NCBI GenBank assembly: GCA_020746835.1
Contig: JAGPNK010000044.1
Location: forward strand, 1-64,000
Length of the DNA stretch: 64,000 nt
Source: Stachybotrys elegans
Taxonomy: Eukaryota; Ascomycota; Sordariomycetes; Hypocreales; Stachybotryaceae
Direction of reading: 5' to 3'
Below are positions 24,460-37,069 of this stretch, one piece after another. The translations under genes were made by a program, and so were the position numbers. The notes beneath the pieces are model-generated. The model saw only the letters and a list, made by a program, of their open reading frames with translations, did not search any database and had not been told where the DNA came from. How positions within the stretch are numbered: position 1 is the stretch's first letter; every line of letters starts with the position of its first letter.

Positions 24460-26785
24460 CGACGCTATAGGCTCATGAAACCCTGGCTTGGTACAACCAC
24501 CTACCTGCGTCACGGGCAGCGAGTTGCAGAATACGGTCTCGATACAGTGGTCGTGGTTTCGAACAGTCAACTACCAAGTGCCTAGCTGTGCCCAAACGCC
24601 ACCAGTACATGCTACCATAGACGAACATGGATTTTCTTTAGCTTATGTGGGCTCTCGGGTATTACGACTTGGCCCGTCTCATTTGCTGGCAAAGTCCCCC
24701 ATCGGCACATCAACTGTAGGCCGGGTTGCCTCTGATCATCGGTGATTCATGCGTGGATGCCTGAGCAGGCGCCTCAGCAAGCGTTTGATCGAGATGGCTT
24801 CCTTGCTTCTCGACCTCCGGGTTTCTGCTGCCCCTTCCCGTTTTCTCATTGGTCTCCCCGAATGCTCCTTGACACTAGCCCCCATTTCCTGATCATTTAC
24901 AATGGGCAGACTGGTGTTTCTGAGAACGTGTGCGCTGACCAGGAAGCCCCTGACAAAGAAATGGGCCTTGTGTGAGTTGACCTGCGGCGTTGTTCAGTGT
25001 AGCGGTGAGCGTTGCCATTGCGAGACTCAGTGCTGCAACTAGAAGGAGGCAGCAGAGTTGCTTGCATCCCAAAGTAGGACCGCCTTGACCGTAATCGGAT
25101 ACCTCTAGGGAATACCCTTGTCATCCTGCCAATGCATAGACGTGCATATCCGTACACGTAGAATCACCGTAGCGGAGCTATGGGTTGCCATTCGCTTTTT
25201 CAGCCTCCCAATATATCTGCCCGAAATGCGGCCAATACTCCTGCTCGGCCCATCTCTTCAACCGCTCCAGCCACACGAGTAGTCTGTAGATGCCTTCCTC
25301 AGATCTCGTGTCTCTGAGCGGTATGACCGGCCGAAAGAGTAGCCACATGGTCGCGTTCGTCTTGCATTGTGACGACAAACTGCTAGTCATGACCGAGCGA
25401 TCAAGCCCGCCAGGAACTTGATGTAGAGGGAGCGGGCGCCCTGCCCCGAGTGCCATGTTGCAATCTGCAGAAGGGCGGCGTCGTAGTCCGCCTGACGTGT
25501 AGTCTCGACGGAAATGGCCATCTGTCCTCGCTGTGGTTGATGGAGGCGCCGGGCGGGTGGCGCGTATCGGTTCGATGTCGCGCTGGTCCTGAGGCGAATC
25601 AGGCGAATCAGGCTGCAGGGGGGCAGTAGATCATCTTACTAGGATGTCGTAGGACGGGTGCCGCAATGCTTCGGGCCGGTTGCCAGTCAAAGAGATTGTG
25701 CCGCTGTTCGCAAGTGCCAGGCTCTTACCAATATTGCAGGGTGAGTGGTCCGGTAGCGACAGCGTCCTCTTTGAGCATGGCGTCCATGACGCCTCGGGGC
25801 TCAATTCCTGTCGTGCGTGTTGGCCTGGCTCTAGGCCTTGACAAGCCGGCGAGAAGGAATCGAAGGGCGATCGTGGACGGGGAGTCTTGAAGAACTCGAG
25901 CGGCATGTTGAGATCATCAAGCTACATTACCCTTAGCAATGAGCGGTGGCCGCGGTACATACAGGCTTCTGCAAGCAACACGGATATGTTCCGACGCCAA
26001 GCCAATACGCTGCAAGTCCTGGCAGTAGCAGGTCCAACGCAAATGGCCTGTCGAAATCCAGTAGCATTGAGTCCCGCCTGGATCTGCCTGGTATGAGCTG
26101 CGGGATGAGGCGATGCTTTCGGTGTCATGAAGGTCGTGGGGATTGGCCAAGATGCGGTGCGGTCGGGGCATGAGGTCAATCGGCGGTCCGGCCGACGGCG
26201 CAGTGGCAGATGTCGAAGGAGATATTGAACATCGTTGGCGTCGGCTGCAGCCATTCCCAGACAGGGCCGCGGGTGTTAAGCGAAGTCTGCATTGCTTCGT
26301 GTGGCAGGCCCATCAAGGTAGATGTCATGAAGAAAGCTGTAACGGTAACGAGGGCCAGGAAGCTTTTGTTAGAGAATGAGCAGCATGGACATTTTCTAGA
26401 TCAAACAGCGTGTTGCCTACCCTAGACTCTGCAATTGGTCCTACTAGGAAATATAATAAAGGCCAAGTTGGTTTCCACCATGCCGACCACCAGAATGCAA
26501 TTTCAGAACGTGTTTTTCATATGTACGTAATGAATACAATCTTTTGTTGTATTATCAATAGGTGCGCAAGCAAGACCTTCTTTATTTTTGATGGCAAGAT
26601 TAAGAATGTTCTAGCAGCGAATATAACACTATAGAACCTGCGATTGGTTCATTGTGTAAACACAGCCAGGCATGTCAGGACACGATTGATCAAAGAAAAA
26701 CATTACTGGCTACTGGCGTAGTACATTGAGTTCCAACGTAACGGTTCCTTAAACTACGCCAACTAAAGACATTCAGCTCGGTGGA
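24460..26785. other. No firm gene; possibly decayed coding DNA on the minus strand
   Basis: Composition at 25.2-26.25 kb is coding-like and frames switch often. A minus frame at 25178-25456 reads GIYRLLVWLERLKRWAEQEY and another at 25922-26254 has a weakly dinucleotide-fold-like stretch, but neither is enough to name a family. I treat it as probable unrecognised gene debris. Confidence 0.3.
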
Positions 26786-26790
26786 AATCA

Positions 26791-29310
26791 TCAACGAAAT
26801 GGAGAACTGCTTCCGCAAAACTCCAGGTAAGCCTCCGAGACCCCTGTCCAGTCCACCGTACCATTCACCGTTTCCCTTATAGTGACACGCCATGATCTAA
26901 AGGGCCCAATGGGCGCTTGCGCGTGTGTGTTGGCGCCGTTTGCGCCCATCCAGTCCGAGGGCAGCACCTGGCGACTGGTTGTAACGTTCCCGCCAATGTC
27001 GGCTGCTCCCACTACCTCAGCCCACTTGTAGGAAGATGCAAGCTGTACAGGCCAGTGGCGGAACGCGACCTGCACATTGTCTGGGTCTACACTGACCTCA
27101 TCCCCTCCATGTTGCAGCTCCACGTAGAGTCGCATTTCTGCTACCGTCTTCTCTGTGTTGATAGATGCAAGTCGGATGCCAGGCGCGAAGAACCGAACTT
27201 GGGATATCCGCACGTTCGTGTGTCCGGCAAAGGGGCTCGCGAGAAATGATGTCTGACGACTAGCGGGTTCCTTGAGACCGTTGACGACAACCGTTACACG
27301 GTTGATCTTGACGTCCCCATTACCAGCATATGGCTGCGGAGGGCGCCGAGCTCCTGGACGCTCAGTCGATAGAGTTACCGGAAACGGCTGGCGCGCTGCC
27401 CAGGTGAGTCGGGAAAAGGAGGAGAGGCGCGACACGGCCTTTTCGTACTCGGAGAGCAAGACGCCCAAATGCGCCTCCATCTCGTCTAGGCTCGACAGCA
27501 GACTGGGCCCATCGAAGCGCGCCGTATCAAGCAGACCCCAGAAGCGCAGCGCGAGAGCAGCTTTCCTGACGGAGCGTAGGATGCCAAAGCGTGAGTCGTT
27601 TCGCAAGCGCTAGTAGAAGGCGACAATGGACGGCAGCGCCAGGCTTTCACGAATAACCTCGGAACCGTTTGCTCCGCTTGTTTGGCAGAGAGCTTCTTCA
27701 GCATATGCTTCTCGTACAAGGTAATCCCCGCCTGTGTACGCCACGATGTCGTTGTTTCGTGCTTTTGACGCTTCAGTGAACTCGTCAAGGGCGGCCTGTT
27801 TTGACTTGGGAAATGGAGTCTTGAGCTGGCTCTCGATGATAGCAATCTTGCGCGTGTCCTCGTAGTTGACGGATGTGGTTCGTTCTAGTTCACCTGAAAC
27901 GTGGCACTAAGGACCGACGACACATCGCCCTCGCACGTCGCCTGACGACGAACTTCTTGTTGACCTTATTGCCGTCATCGTCAGTCATGTTCTTGGAGGC
28001 GTCGTCCCCAAACTGCCAGAGAGAGGAACCAGCAGCCAGGCTTGCCATGCCTACGGAAGCCCAGCCCACAGACCGTAACCACAAGAGACGTAAGCGCAGT
28101 CATGAATGATCCTGCTCCCGGCCAATGCCGTCCACTCAGGGCCCCCTTGAGCTCCGAGATGCCATTCGCCAACGCCTTCTTGTTGAAAGCGACTGCGCCA
28201 CTCTCAATGGACCGCTCATTAGCCTGCAAAGTCTCGATAGCGCGGCTGATGTCTTCATTTATCTGCTTGGTGTGGTAGAGCCTTTCTCCCAACACTTGAG
28301 TCTCGCGCATCTGGACTTGATAGCTGTCCCAAAACCCCTAAAGGACTTTTCGTAGCCCTTTAACCGAAGGATCTAGGCCATTGCTGAGTCTGAGTAGTTC
28401 ACGACAGCCTTGGCGCAGTGTCATGAGGCAGGCCAAAGAGCCCATTCGAATCTGGTCAAGCCAGATGCAGACTTGAGCGTACACATAGGCCAGAGCATCA
28501 AGCGTCCACTGGGACAATTGATTTGCTTCTAGCTGTTGAATTGCCTTCATGACTTGTGGTGGCTTTTGTAGTCCTTGCTGGAGCATATTAGACAGTGTAG
28601 GCACAAAGTGAGCCTTTGAATACTGGTACAGCCTTGATGCATCATCGAGGCGTTTGCAAAGTAGAATGAGTCCGCCTGACGTAGCAGCATCTGGAATTGA
28701 TCGGGATGGACCATCAAATGCGGAATCTTCGTGTTCTCTATCCTAGGATACTGGCACAGCCCTACTCGCTTGAGCAGGTGCGACACTTGCTATTAGGATG
28801 AAATCATCAGCATTCGGCAAAATGTAGCATGGCGAGATGGTGCGTACCAGAAATCACTTGTCCAATCTTGGACCGGAAAGACTGAACTATTTTCCATATC
28901 TTGTCAACTGATTCAGCCATGGCGGCACTCCCATTTACCTTGGAGTCAAGGACAGATATGGTGCGTTGCAGGCTCTGCGCTAACTTGGCGCTCTGTTTCG
29001 ATGCTTCCCCCATGGGACACGGTACACAGCTTCTAGAGCCTGGAGCAGCTCCGTCAATGGTGCGGTTAGTTCTGAGCGCAGGGATGAATAATCCCGGACA
29101 CTCTGGACTTCGTTGATCCGCGCTGCCGCTGTTTGTGCCAGCTCGGCAGAGCTGCCCGTTAGCTCAACCTCGTCAATGTATTGTACAATGCGGGCCCTGG
29201 TATCAAAAAGGGCCAGCATGCCATTTGTAAGCTTGGCCAAAGAAGCCACGTCTTCTGTAAGGACACGAAATTCGCCTGTTACTACCTCATCGGACGCAAT
29301 CAGCTTGGCT
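26791..29310 (-). pseudogene. Broken large helical protein with beta-rich C-terminal domain, unrecognised family
   Basis: Successive minus-strand frames form one degraded protein. The N-terminal part (29250-28810) is long amphipathic helix (LAQTAAARINEVQSV; SAKLAQSLQRTISVLDSKV). The middle (28604-27981) has more helix (INEDISRAIETLQANERSIE) followed by a hydrophobic segment (FMTALTSLVVTVCGLGF). The C-terminal part (27606-26791) is an open frame rich in beta strands (VKINRVTVVVNGL, NVRISQVRFFAPGIRL), ending WRVTIRETVNGT...AYLEFCG. At least four frame changes separate the pieces. Long helices around a hydrophobic segment recall alpha-helical pore-forming proteins, but I cannot name the family and the assignment is only structural. 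A further coding-like piece at 29732-29950 may belong upstream. Confidence 0.5.
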
Positions 29311-29311
29311 T

Positions 29312-30214
29312 AAGAGTAGTTGTTTGACTGCTGCTATAGGCGAGGTAATGTTTGATGGCCATCATATGCTGGCGCTCTGGTAAGCTTCAAACATGCAATG
29401 TGGGTCATTTCCCGATCTCAACTGACATAGGGGTACATGCCTCAGCTCTTGGGATCCATATAGGTCATACAAGGAAGATGCCCATCTCTGGAACTGGTTA
29501 CCGTACACAAGAACAGAACCTGCATGTAATTAGCCGCATTCATCTATGGGGGCGTGAAGCACTCTACTGTTGGACGGTATTCCCTTGAAGCCAGTCTGTC
29601 GAGTTTGATCTGTGGCACTTTCCGGGTCCACAAGAACATTCACCTTGAAGCCAACTGGCCACGCTATTGGACCTGAATCAACAGCAAGGTCGTGGATATG
29701 GAGCAGCGGCAGCAGAAAGAGTTGGTTCGCCTCACCGCTCCAGACTTGACTGTTCGACCAGGTCGTCTGGTTGCAGCAAAGGTCTATGTCCTTTCCTGAA
29801 CGCGGATGCTCTGCATAAACAATCGCGCTGCGTCATGACACGAAGTCTCTCCTGCGTCGCTATGAAGCTCGGGCCGCTGAGAACGAGGGTGGTGTCGCCC
29901 TGAACGTAGACGGCATAGTTGTCATCTCGGGACAACGTTACTGACGGCACAACAGTCTCCTATGGCGCCAGAGAGAATTGGTCAGAAAGTATTTTCTGCA
30001 CAGAAAAATAATTCAATGAAAACAAGCCCACTGAATCGTGGTCAGTTAAAACTGAGGTTAGGGACTCGCATAGAGGCAGCCCGGTCAAGCTGTCTTGTGA
30101 TGCCCAAAAATGCCAAGTGGTGTCGCATTCGGCCTAGAATAAATTCAGCATCCTGCAGGGGCCGTGTTCGATAGATGAAACCCATGCTAGCCACGGCGGT
30201 TAGTGGCTCCCCGT
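29312..30214. other. Intergenic or decayed DNA
   Basis: No supported gene. A minus frame at 29732-29950 (SVTLSRDDNYAVYVQGDTTL) is coding-like and may be the displaced N-terminal end of the broken gene to its left. Confidence 0.3.
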
Positions 30215-30470
30215 TTCCTCATTCTCTGTATGGCTTTGTTAGATCCAAGCTGAATACAAATTGCTTCGTTCTAGGCCATGCGGGCCGAGCCTCGACTTAC
30301 CGAAAACAGCTCTGTCTCAGGGGCATCAAGATTCACTATTCTCGCTTCCCCATTCTCTACACGGCTTCGTTAGATTCAAGCTGAATGTGAACTGCTTTGT
30401 TCTAAGCCAAGCCTCAACTTACCAAAACAGCTGTATTGTTTCAAGGGCCCAATTGTTATCTATTAATCTG
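30215..30470 (+). repeat. Two-copy degenerate tandem repeat, unit about 130 bp
   Basis: Copy 1 (30215-30345) and copy 2 (30346-30470) share TTCC(T/C)CATTCTCT, GGCTT(T/C)GTTAGAT(C/T)CAAGCTGAAT, TGCTT(C/T)GTTCTA and ACTTACC(G)AAAACAGCT. A piece of the unit (CAGGGGCATC(A/G)xGATTCACT) recurs near 30570. Confidence 0.7.
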
Positions 30471-30557
30471 ATATTGTCTTTATCGCCAGAGGGGGCCTCC
30501 TCGAAGTCCCTGGTCCGTATCCCATTGAGGCACACGAACGGGAAATTCCACATTGTT
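30458..30557 (+). repeat. Dispersed repeat, copy 1 (pairs with 41866-41966)
   Basis: About 100 bases match 41866-41966 on the same strand: TTGTTATC(T/C)ATT(A/G)ATCTGAT, CAGAGGGGGCCTCCTC, AAGTC(C/A)CTGGT, TATCCCATTGAGGCACAC, GGAAAT(T)CC. It has no coding motif and may be an LTR or untranslated remnant of a dispersed element. Confidence 0.75.
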
Positions 30558-30741
30558 CAGGGGCATCGGGATTCACTGTGCCTTTTTTGTTTTGCATCGT
30601 GCATCGTGAGTTCCGCGTTGGACTTTCTGAAGTTACGACTGTTTCCCGTCAAAGCCAGTTCTTCCACAGTCTTGACAATAGTTCCCTGTTTCTCAAAGTA
30701 TCGCCTTGTTCAATCGATCAGAAGAAGGACACATCCCCAAA

Positions 30742-32560
30742 ATGTCATCTTCTCTTGCAAACGAGCGCCTTGCCCTGACCCTATGGAGCGATCCAGGAAA
30801 CCTTACTACGGCTGTGCTCCGATCCCTCAAAACAGAGGATGATCTTGGACCAGAAGTTATGGGCGTCCTTGAATCCTTTCTTCTGGAGAATCGCTTTCGT
30901 AATGCCGACTTGTGCGGGCTGCTGACGCCCTCCTCGGGTTTCGTCTCAACGGGTTGGTCAACCAGAGCAGCTTGTGACAGTTTCTTCTACGTCAGAACAA
31001 ATTCTACCGGTGTCATACGCTAGAGCAGCCTGTGTCGGTGTCATCTACGTCAGACCAGCTCGACCTAGGGCAGTCTCTACGGGAGCAATTGTCGACATAT
31101 TGGATCGCATAAAGATCAAGAGCTCTCTAGGATCACCAAACTGGGCGAGCAATTGGCTGGCAGTGATTCAAGCCTAGGAAATATTCATGTGGCGGCGCAT
31201 GGCACAGACTTGAACCAGCGCCTCATCTCGCTCACTGAGCCCGGCGCCCGCCTTCTCAGCAGGAGAGGTGGCTCTATCCAGCTCAGGACGGAAGGCGCTT
31301 CGACCCCCTACGATCTGGAGTTTTGGGTAGAGCCCGTCAGCGATACGCAATTCACTATTACATTCGGGGCGATATTGCTATGGATGCAAGTCAAACCTCA
31401 GTCGAGGGCGTTTTCGCCTGTTCCTTTTCCTCTGCTGCGTAGGCCCTGTTGACTGCAACAATCGCAGGCACGTATGTTCCCACCGCGAACCTCCAAACCT
31501 CGGCAATCGGCCACCGCAACGATATGACCTAGAAGACGACGACCTGGAGCCTGGATACTGGCCTTCGGCACCCGAAGAGGAACTCCCGCCTGGCGTCACA
31601 CGATTCCGCCCAGAAATTATCAGGGTACGTCCGCGCCGCGTGTCGTGTACTGGGCCTGAAGTGCCTCAGGTAATCGGATGGCCGGTGAACGGCCAACAAC
31701 GTGGAACAGCTTCCAAACCAGAAAGAACCTGGTCCCACTGGCTCCCCAGGACATTCTTGTCGAGGATTTAGACGTACCAGACACGGCCGCGGCGCAACAG
31801 CCCAAGAGCAACCCATTCTACCAGCGCATGCGAGTCCAGGTTGCAGAATAATTGTCCGGGAGCAGCCAAAAAGGACGACGAAGGCGATCCAGACGTTGAC
31901 GGAGGTTACCAAAGGGATTTCACAACCTTGCTGCATGGGCTCGGCATCCCAACAGCATCGTAATCCCCGCAGTCGGGTGGCAATACGGGGGCCAAGAATG
32001 GGCGCAACAACACATGGCGAGCTCAGCAGAAAGCTGACCTTTTCATTGGTGAACGGGAGCTTCAACAACCTATTCTGTACCCACGACATGGTCAGAAACA
32101 CACTCTGTGGAGATCTCGGCGCATGCATGCCATAGTCTGTTGCAGACGCTGCCTGGAGTAGACCCAAAGACTGGTGTTATGGTCAAACCAGCTTGGGACA
32201 TCGAGTGGGAAGCTGTTGAACAGCCTCACTCAGTACTCTACGCCGACGGATGTTGAAGCTATCCAAGAAGCCTTTTGTAAAGTCCTGCCATAATTTGCAT
32301 GGCCATCCAAGACGTGGTCGAGAGTTCCCAGTTTCGGGAGGCTCTCTCCAAGGAAGCTCGTCGCATTGCCTGTATGGACGCTCGAGAGGAGATGCGAACG
32401 TTTGAACATGGTGTCGTGCCAGCACTGAGTGACATAAAGCTTCGTTTAGAGACGCAACAGCAAGTACAACTGGTCATTGATGGACTGAACCGGCGACGGA
32501 GGATGGAAAGCTCGCAAATGCAGCATCTGCCCAAGCTACTGTCAAGGCACTGGACTTGAA
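30742..32560 (+). pseudogene. Decayed coding region, unrecognised
   Basis: Starts with a good ATG context and a helical frame (MSSSLANERLALTLWSDPGN...VLESFLLENRFRNADLCGLL). Two copies of a QxVxVSSTSxQ linker at about 30958-31060 follow in a shifted frame, then DLNQRLISLTEPGARLL (31150-31450). Frames then change repeatedly through 31500-32200, and a helical stretch appears at 32299-32559 (IQDVVESSQFREALSKEA). Codon-like composition persists throughout, so this is probably one gene broken by several indels. No family recognised. Confidence 0.35.
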
Positions 32561-32569
32561 GCAAGTCCA

Positions 32570-33620
32570 AAGTGACAGCTTTGCTCCGCTAACACAGCCA
32601 TGCGGCTTCCGGCGTACCAACATGGCTCTTCCTTACGCAGATGAAGCAACAAGGACAGCCCACTGGTGAGAAGCCACCGCCTGCTAAGCCCAAGGCAGAG
32701 CCTGCCCAGCCCTAGCAGTGCCTGCCCAACCCAACCCTCCGCCAAAGGTAACTATACATATGATGCCGCGGTCGACCATCCGCTGGGTTAGCGGTCCACG
32801 CAGGCCAAGTTCTAAAGGCCGGGGATATTGTATTCAACCAAGGGAGTCTTCAGAGCCCAATTATGGTAGAAGTGAGATCGCCAGTCTCTCATTAATTTAA
32901 GAAGGAATCAGTAAAAGTTTCAATTCAATTGGCCAATCTTTACAGTCACTTTGTGCGGGCAGCTGATCTTATGAGAAAAAAAATATGAACGTTGCGGTCA
33001 TCTGCGGGCTCATCTGGGCAGAACTGCAGACTTGCAACTGTAGAGCCTCGGTCAATAAAGATTGTAGTGTGAATAAAGACAGTTTGGCCGCCAAATCTGT
33101 ACTTGATCATTACGATACAACAGTCATTTAATGTAAAAAGCGCCTGGGCAAGAGAACACGTGTTGATTCCACCTGAGAAAGACGGCCACAGCGCACTAGA
33201 TGATGCACAGGGCATGGGTTTCGTAGGCCTGGACAAACTATTGCTTGTCTTTCCATGATTCTCGACTACGCCAAGCTCGTCGTAGGCTCGGTCCGCTACG
33301 GAACGCATCCGCCCGGTTGGCCTGGACCGTATACTTTAGCTGAGAATGTGACAGCTGCGAAGCAAGGATCAGACGTTCCAATATTTGGACTCGCCTCGTC
33401 CAAGGCATACGAATATCTCAGCAGGCGACCATATAAGGGCGGCAGTTCACCACTACAGCTATGAGAGGCGCGACCATACAGAGACGAGGTCAATAGGGAC
33501 GTCAGCTCCATGGCACTTAGCCTAACATTGACAGTATACAAGTGTGAGCCAGCTACACCGCTGATATACTCCCAGATTGGCTATCAATACATTGCATCTT
33601 TCACGTAACGATTATTCATC
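32570..33620. other. Intergenic, no supported gene
   Basis: Short opposing frames at 33255-33541 show no family motif. The last 100 bases probably carry the promoter of the gene starting at 33628. Confidence 0.35.
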
Positions 33621-33627
33621 GCTCAAC

Positions 33628-35098
33628 ATGTCTACGCCAACCTTTGAGTCTGTCGCCGCTGAGCTTAAGGCGGCCCAGAGGCTGTGAACAAGCAGATCGC
33701 TGAGCTTTCAGAAGAAAAGAAGTAAGTTCTCATTGCTAATGCCGACAAGCTGTTTAGTCTTGGAAACGAAGACATCCACAAGGCATTTACCACCTCCTTG
33801 ATCACATACTTGACTTCCGATGCTGGGCTGAACCACCTAGAGGAGACAGCAAAGGTCACAGCAAGGGCCATCAAGACCTCGGACATGTTAAATGCACTCG
33901 AAGCAAGGTTGCGCACCATTGACTCGAAGTACAGTCTGGAACACAAGAAGTTTGCTTCTGTCTTGTTGCAGCATGAGAATGTGAGCCGCTCCGTTTGTTT
34001 TTGGGGAGCTTGCTATTACAGATGTAACATTTTGTAGGACTTCAATGACGCCATCAAGACCAGCAAGGAAGAGGCCATATATATTGCGGTTTACGGCGAA
34101 AGTCTGTAGTCCTTGGCATGACCTCAATAGTTGCGTCCAGCTGACTGGCCTTCCCCAGGGTTTGCACAAGTCATTCTCCCGGTGATTAAGGATGATACAT
34201 TCTCCGTGGACGATAAGAACTCTCATTGCTGCCTTAATCGATGTGAGTCAAAAAGTCTCCTCCCTGATTGGGCTCCACAGCAGGGCACTTGAAGAAACCC
34301 AGAGTTTAAGGAGAGCGAGGATGTTGCACAGAAGTTTGTCGACCTTGAGAAGAAGTTTTCTGATTTCATCGATACCTTCAAGCAGTTAGGCGACGACCAG
34401 AAAGCCCCCATCAATGCCAGGCTTACTGCCCTAGAGGGGAGATCAAGTCCCTCACCGACCAGATAAAGAGCACCAGAAATGCCACCAAGACAGGCATGGG
34501 AGCTGTTGCAGGAGTGGCCGCAGTAGGGCTTGTATTTCTCGGCCTCCCTTTCCCGCCCGAGCTTCCGGCTGTTATTGTAAGTTTACTAACCTTGGAGAGC
34601 ATAATAAGTCCTGACAGCTTCTTCAGACTGGTGGCTGCTACGTCTGTGGTGCAATCTTAACCGCCGGTGCAGTTTCAGGGGCCATTCTCACATGTAAGTC
34701 TAGATCACTCTACGGTTGCAACATATAGTCCCAGTTTCTACGGTCAGGTTAATCAAAACATAATAGCCTGGGAATCGGACCTCCGCGCAAAGCTGAAGGA
34801 GAAGGACGATTTGAGCAGGAGTCTTACCGATATAGAACAAGCTCGCACCGGACTCATCACCCTTGGTGAGATCGATCTAGCCATATACAAAACAAGCGTT
34901 GGAGGGATCTCTAGCATTTGGAAGAGCGCACAATTGAGTGCAAAGGAGTTGCTGTCGTGGCTCGAGGCCGCAGAGACTGACGTGAGCTGGGTATGTAAAC
35001 CCCTTTTATAAAAGGGTCAAAACTAAATCTCCCCTACAGATCAATAAAGCGCCTTCCATGGTCGCGACTGATCTCGATCAGGCCGTCAAAATATGTAA
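33628..35098 (+). pseudogene. Long-helical protein with central hydrophobic segment, frameshifted (alpha-pore-former-like)
   Basis: ATG at 33628 (MSTPTFESVAAELKAA). A one-base frame break comes within 20 codons, and helix then continues to an intron near 33720. Next come helices IHKAFTTSLITYLTSDAG and VTARAIKTSDMLNALEARL, an intron at about 33979, and further helix with stops near 34100. A hydrophobic stretch (GMGAVAGVAAVGLVFLGLPF, about 34490-34545) continues over an intron into a second hydrophobic part. The C-terminal helices (DLRAKLKEKDDLSRSLTDIE; ELLSWLEAAETD) run to about 35098. Two long-helix arms around a hydrophobic core is the layout of ClyA/HBL-type alpha-pore-forming proteins; that is inferred from layout only. 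The gene is broken in at least two places. A second relic of the same family lies at 24.2 kb. Confidence 0.55.
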
Positions 35099-35099
35099 G

Positions 35100-35390
35100 A
35101 CATATCTACCCGTAAATCCTCCTAACACTTGGATGATGGCTAACTTGCAATAAGATTGCACCATGGCAAAATATTTGCGAGACTATGCGCATGGTGTCGA
35201 GACGACCTGCATCATGTAAATACATGCAAATGTTAATGACATTCAATGGGACACAATCGTAAAGCTCCAAATCTCCTGGGCTTGAATATAGATGCAATGC
35301 ATTCAATTACTGACGCTATGAATGTGAACTTGACCCTACTACAACTTTGAGCGCGTAAACTAGTGATCGATTCAGGGTTCTGGGCTCTGA
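35100..35390. other. Intergenic, nothing recognised
   Basis: Short stretch between two broken genes with no motif or repeat that I can see. Confidence 0.4.
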
Positions 35391-35405
35391 ATTGCTACAT
35401 TACAT

Positions 35406-36668
35406 CTAAGACAGGCCGTCCTGGAGAACCACACGCCTATTCTTGACGTTGCAATTCTTCTCCCGCCCCAGCGCCACTTTTCCCTCATCGTCGGTGGTTG
35501 ATCTGGGGTTTTCTGACGAGGTAGAAGCCTTTTTCCGGCTCTGTAACACCCAAAGCCTCGCAGATGCACTGTCCGACGACAGGCAGAAATTGAAGCCATG
35601 CCCTGAGCCCCCAGTTGCGACACTGAGAGCCTTGATTTCAGGATGATGGTCGATGCCAGCCTCCATTTGGAGTTGTAGCATCCCAGCAGATTTTATGTCG
35701 AAGAACTCTTTCTTTGCTAGGCTCCTAAAGGCTGAAAACGTGCCGAATGCCCTCCTCTGATGGCGGGTATGCGCCCTGATTCCTGCGAGCCCTTCAGGGA
35801 AGAGTTTGCAATACGTCTCTCTTCTCTTTAGATGCCGCTGAGTCGAGTGAATCCCGCGATGCAAGACCTAGCTTCATGAGGCGAGTAGAAGGGTTAGGTG
35901 GGAAGAAGTAACCGTGATGATACATGTCGACGACTGGATGAGCCAGCCATGCTTTTAATTCCTCGTCGTCAGCTTCCAATGTGCGATGGCAAACCCTGGG
36001 TTATCTGCGTGTCTATTCCGTGCAACAGGCCTGGGTTGGATGTCGTAAAGGCGCCAGTGGCGTAGATGAGTTGGTCGGCGCGGTGAGACGGGCCGTCTGC
36101 CGTCTTGACCCCGATCACCTTTGCCTTGCCACCTGATATCTCCAAGATTTTTTCGGTGACTAGTCCACGGACGTCGCCGATATCTCCTCCTAGGCGCAGA
36201 TATTCCTTGATTGCTGCGATGATGGACTCGCGCGGATTTACCCACCCAGCAGCCTGATGTGAGTGTCAGCGCTTCCCGTCCGACCAATGCTCAGTGCCTT
36301 GTTTTCAGTTGTGCTTACCGGGTATGGTAGAAGTCCTATCCTTGAAGCTTTTTCTCGTCCCCAAGTAGAGGAAACTTTTTCTGCAGGTTTGTGACCTGTC
36401 CTGTAGAGCCAAACTCGTCAAGAGGGACACTGACAGCCTTCCTCTCGACAGTTCTATACAAACGCGATCCTGGAGTGAAGCAGCAACTCAGCCGGCCTCT
36501 CTGTATTGACTGGAGAATACGGGTCTTTGCGCAGCGTGACCGGTCAAAGTTCAATCGGGGCTTGCTGCTGTTAAAGCCGGGAAAGGAGAAGTGCTCTAAG
36601 TACGGCCTCTGCACACCACAGACGAAGACCATCGACTCATCGAACTCTAGGGACAACGAACTCATCAT
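35406..36668 (-). pseudogene. FAD-dependent amine oxidase-like protein (fructosyl-amine/sarcosine oxidase type), broken
   Basis: Minus-strand pieces follow family order. 36668-36336 contains VTNLQKKFPLLGDEKKLQG, like the ELRKRFP.L region of sarcosine and fructosyl-amine oxidases. After an apparent intron comes GWVNPRESIIAAIKEYLRLG (near 36250), VIGVKTADGPSHRADQLIYATGAF (about 36050-36120), and ELKAWLAHPVVDMYHHGYFF (about 35890-35960), the conserved C-terminal substrate-domain region. Several stops and frame changes separate these pieces, and the N-terminal GxGxxG nucleotide-binding motif is not found. In intact relatives FAD accepts hydride from a C-N bond of a modified or secondary amine. 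This copy looks non-functional. Confidence 0.62.
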
Positions 36669-36679
36669 GAAGTTGGTGC

Positions 36680-37060
36680 AAACTTTCTACATCAAGGCGC
36701 CACAGTTTTCCTGCCAAGGGCCCTGTCTACTCAACCTATCCGCCCCTGGTTATGCCAAGACCACCGCATCCTGCCCTGGGCGCGCAGCGGGAGCCCAAAG
36801 ACGACGCCCTGGGAGACAAGCGCAACAAGGTCCCGTGGTTTTACCCAAGACAAGATGAACCTTGCCCTAGTAGCATTATGTGTGGAACGTAGTTGACTGA
36901 AGAGAGTCGGCTACGCAGGTGGGCGATTTATACACCCGGGCAGTCCATATCCCACTATGCTCCTGACTGATTCAGTTTAAACAGACGGACATTGACCGTT
37001 TCAATGACAGTGGAGTTGCTGGCATAATCACAGCCACGACGCCAGTCTCAAATCTCGTTG
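36680..37060. other. Intergenic, nothing recognised
   Basis: Coding-like composition but no domain or repeat that I can identify. Confidence 0.35.
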
Positions 37061-37069
37061 GCCGGAGCA

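Noticed and set aside
24488..25157. Small open frames on both strands
   Set aside because: No family motif, no codon bias and no intron logic; probably chance.
25922..26254. Minus-strand frame with a faint nucleotide-binding-fold look (AICVGPATA...VLLAEA)
   Set aside because: The glycine pattern GxGxxG is absent and no downstream flavoprotein motifs follow, so it is too weak to name.
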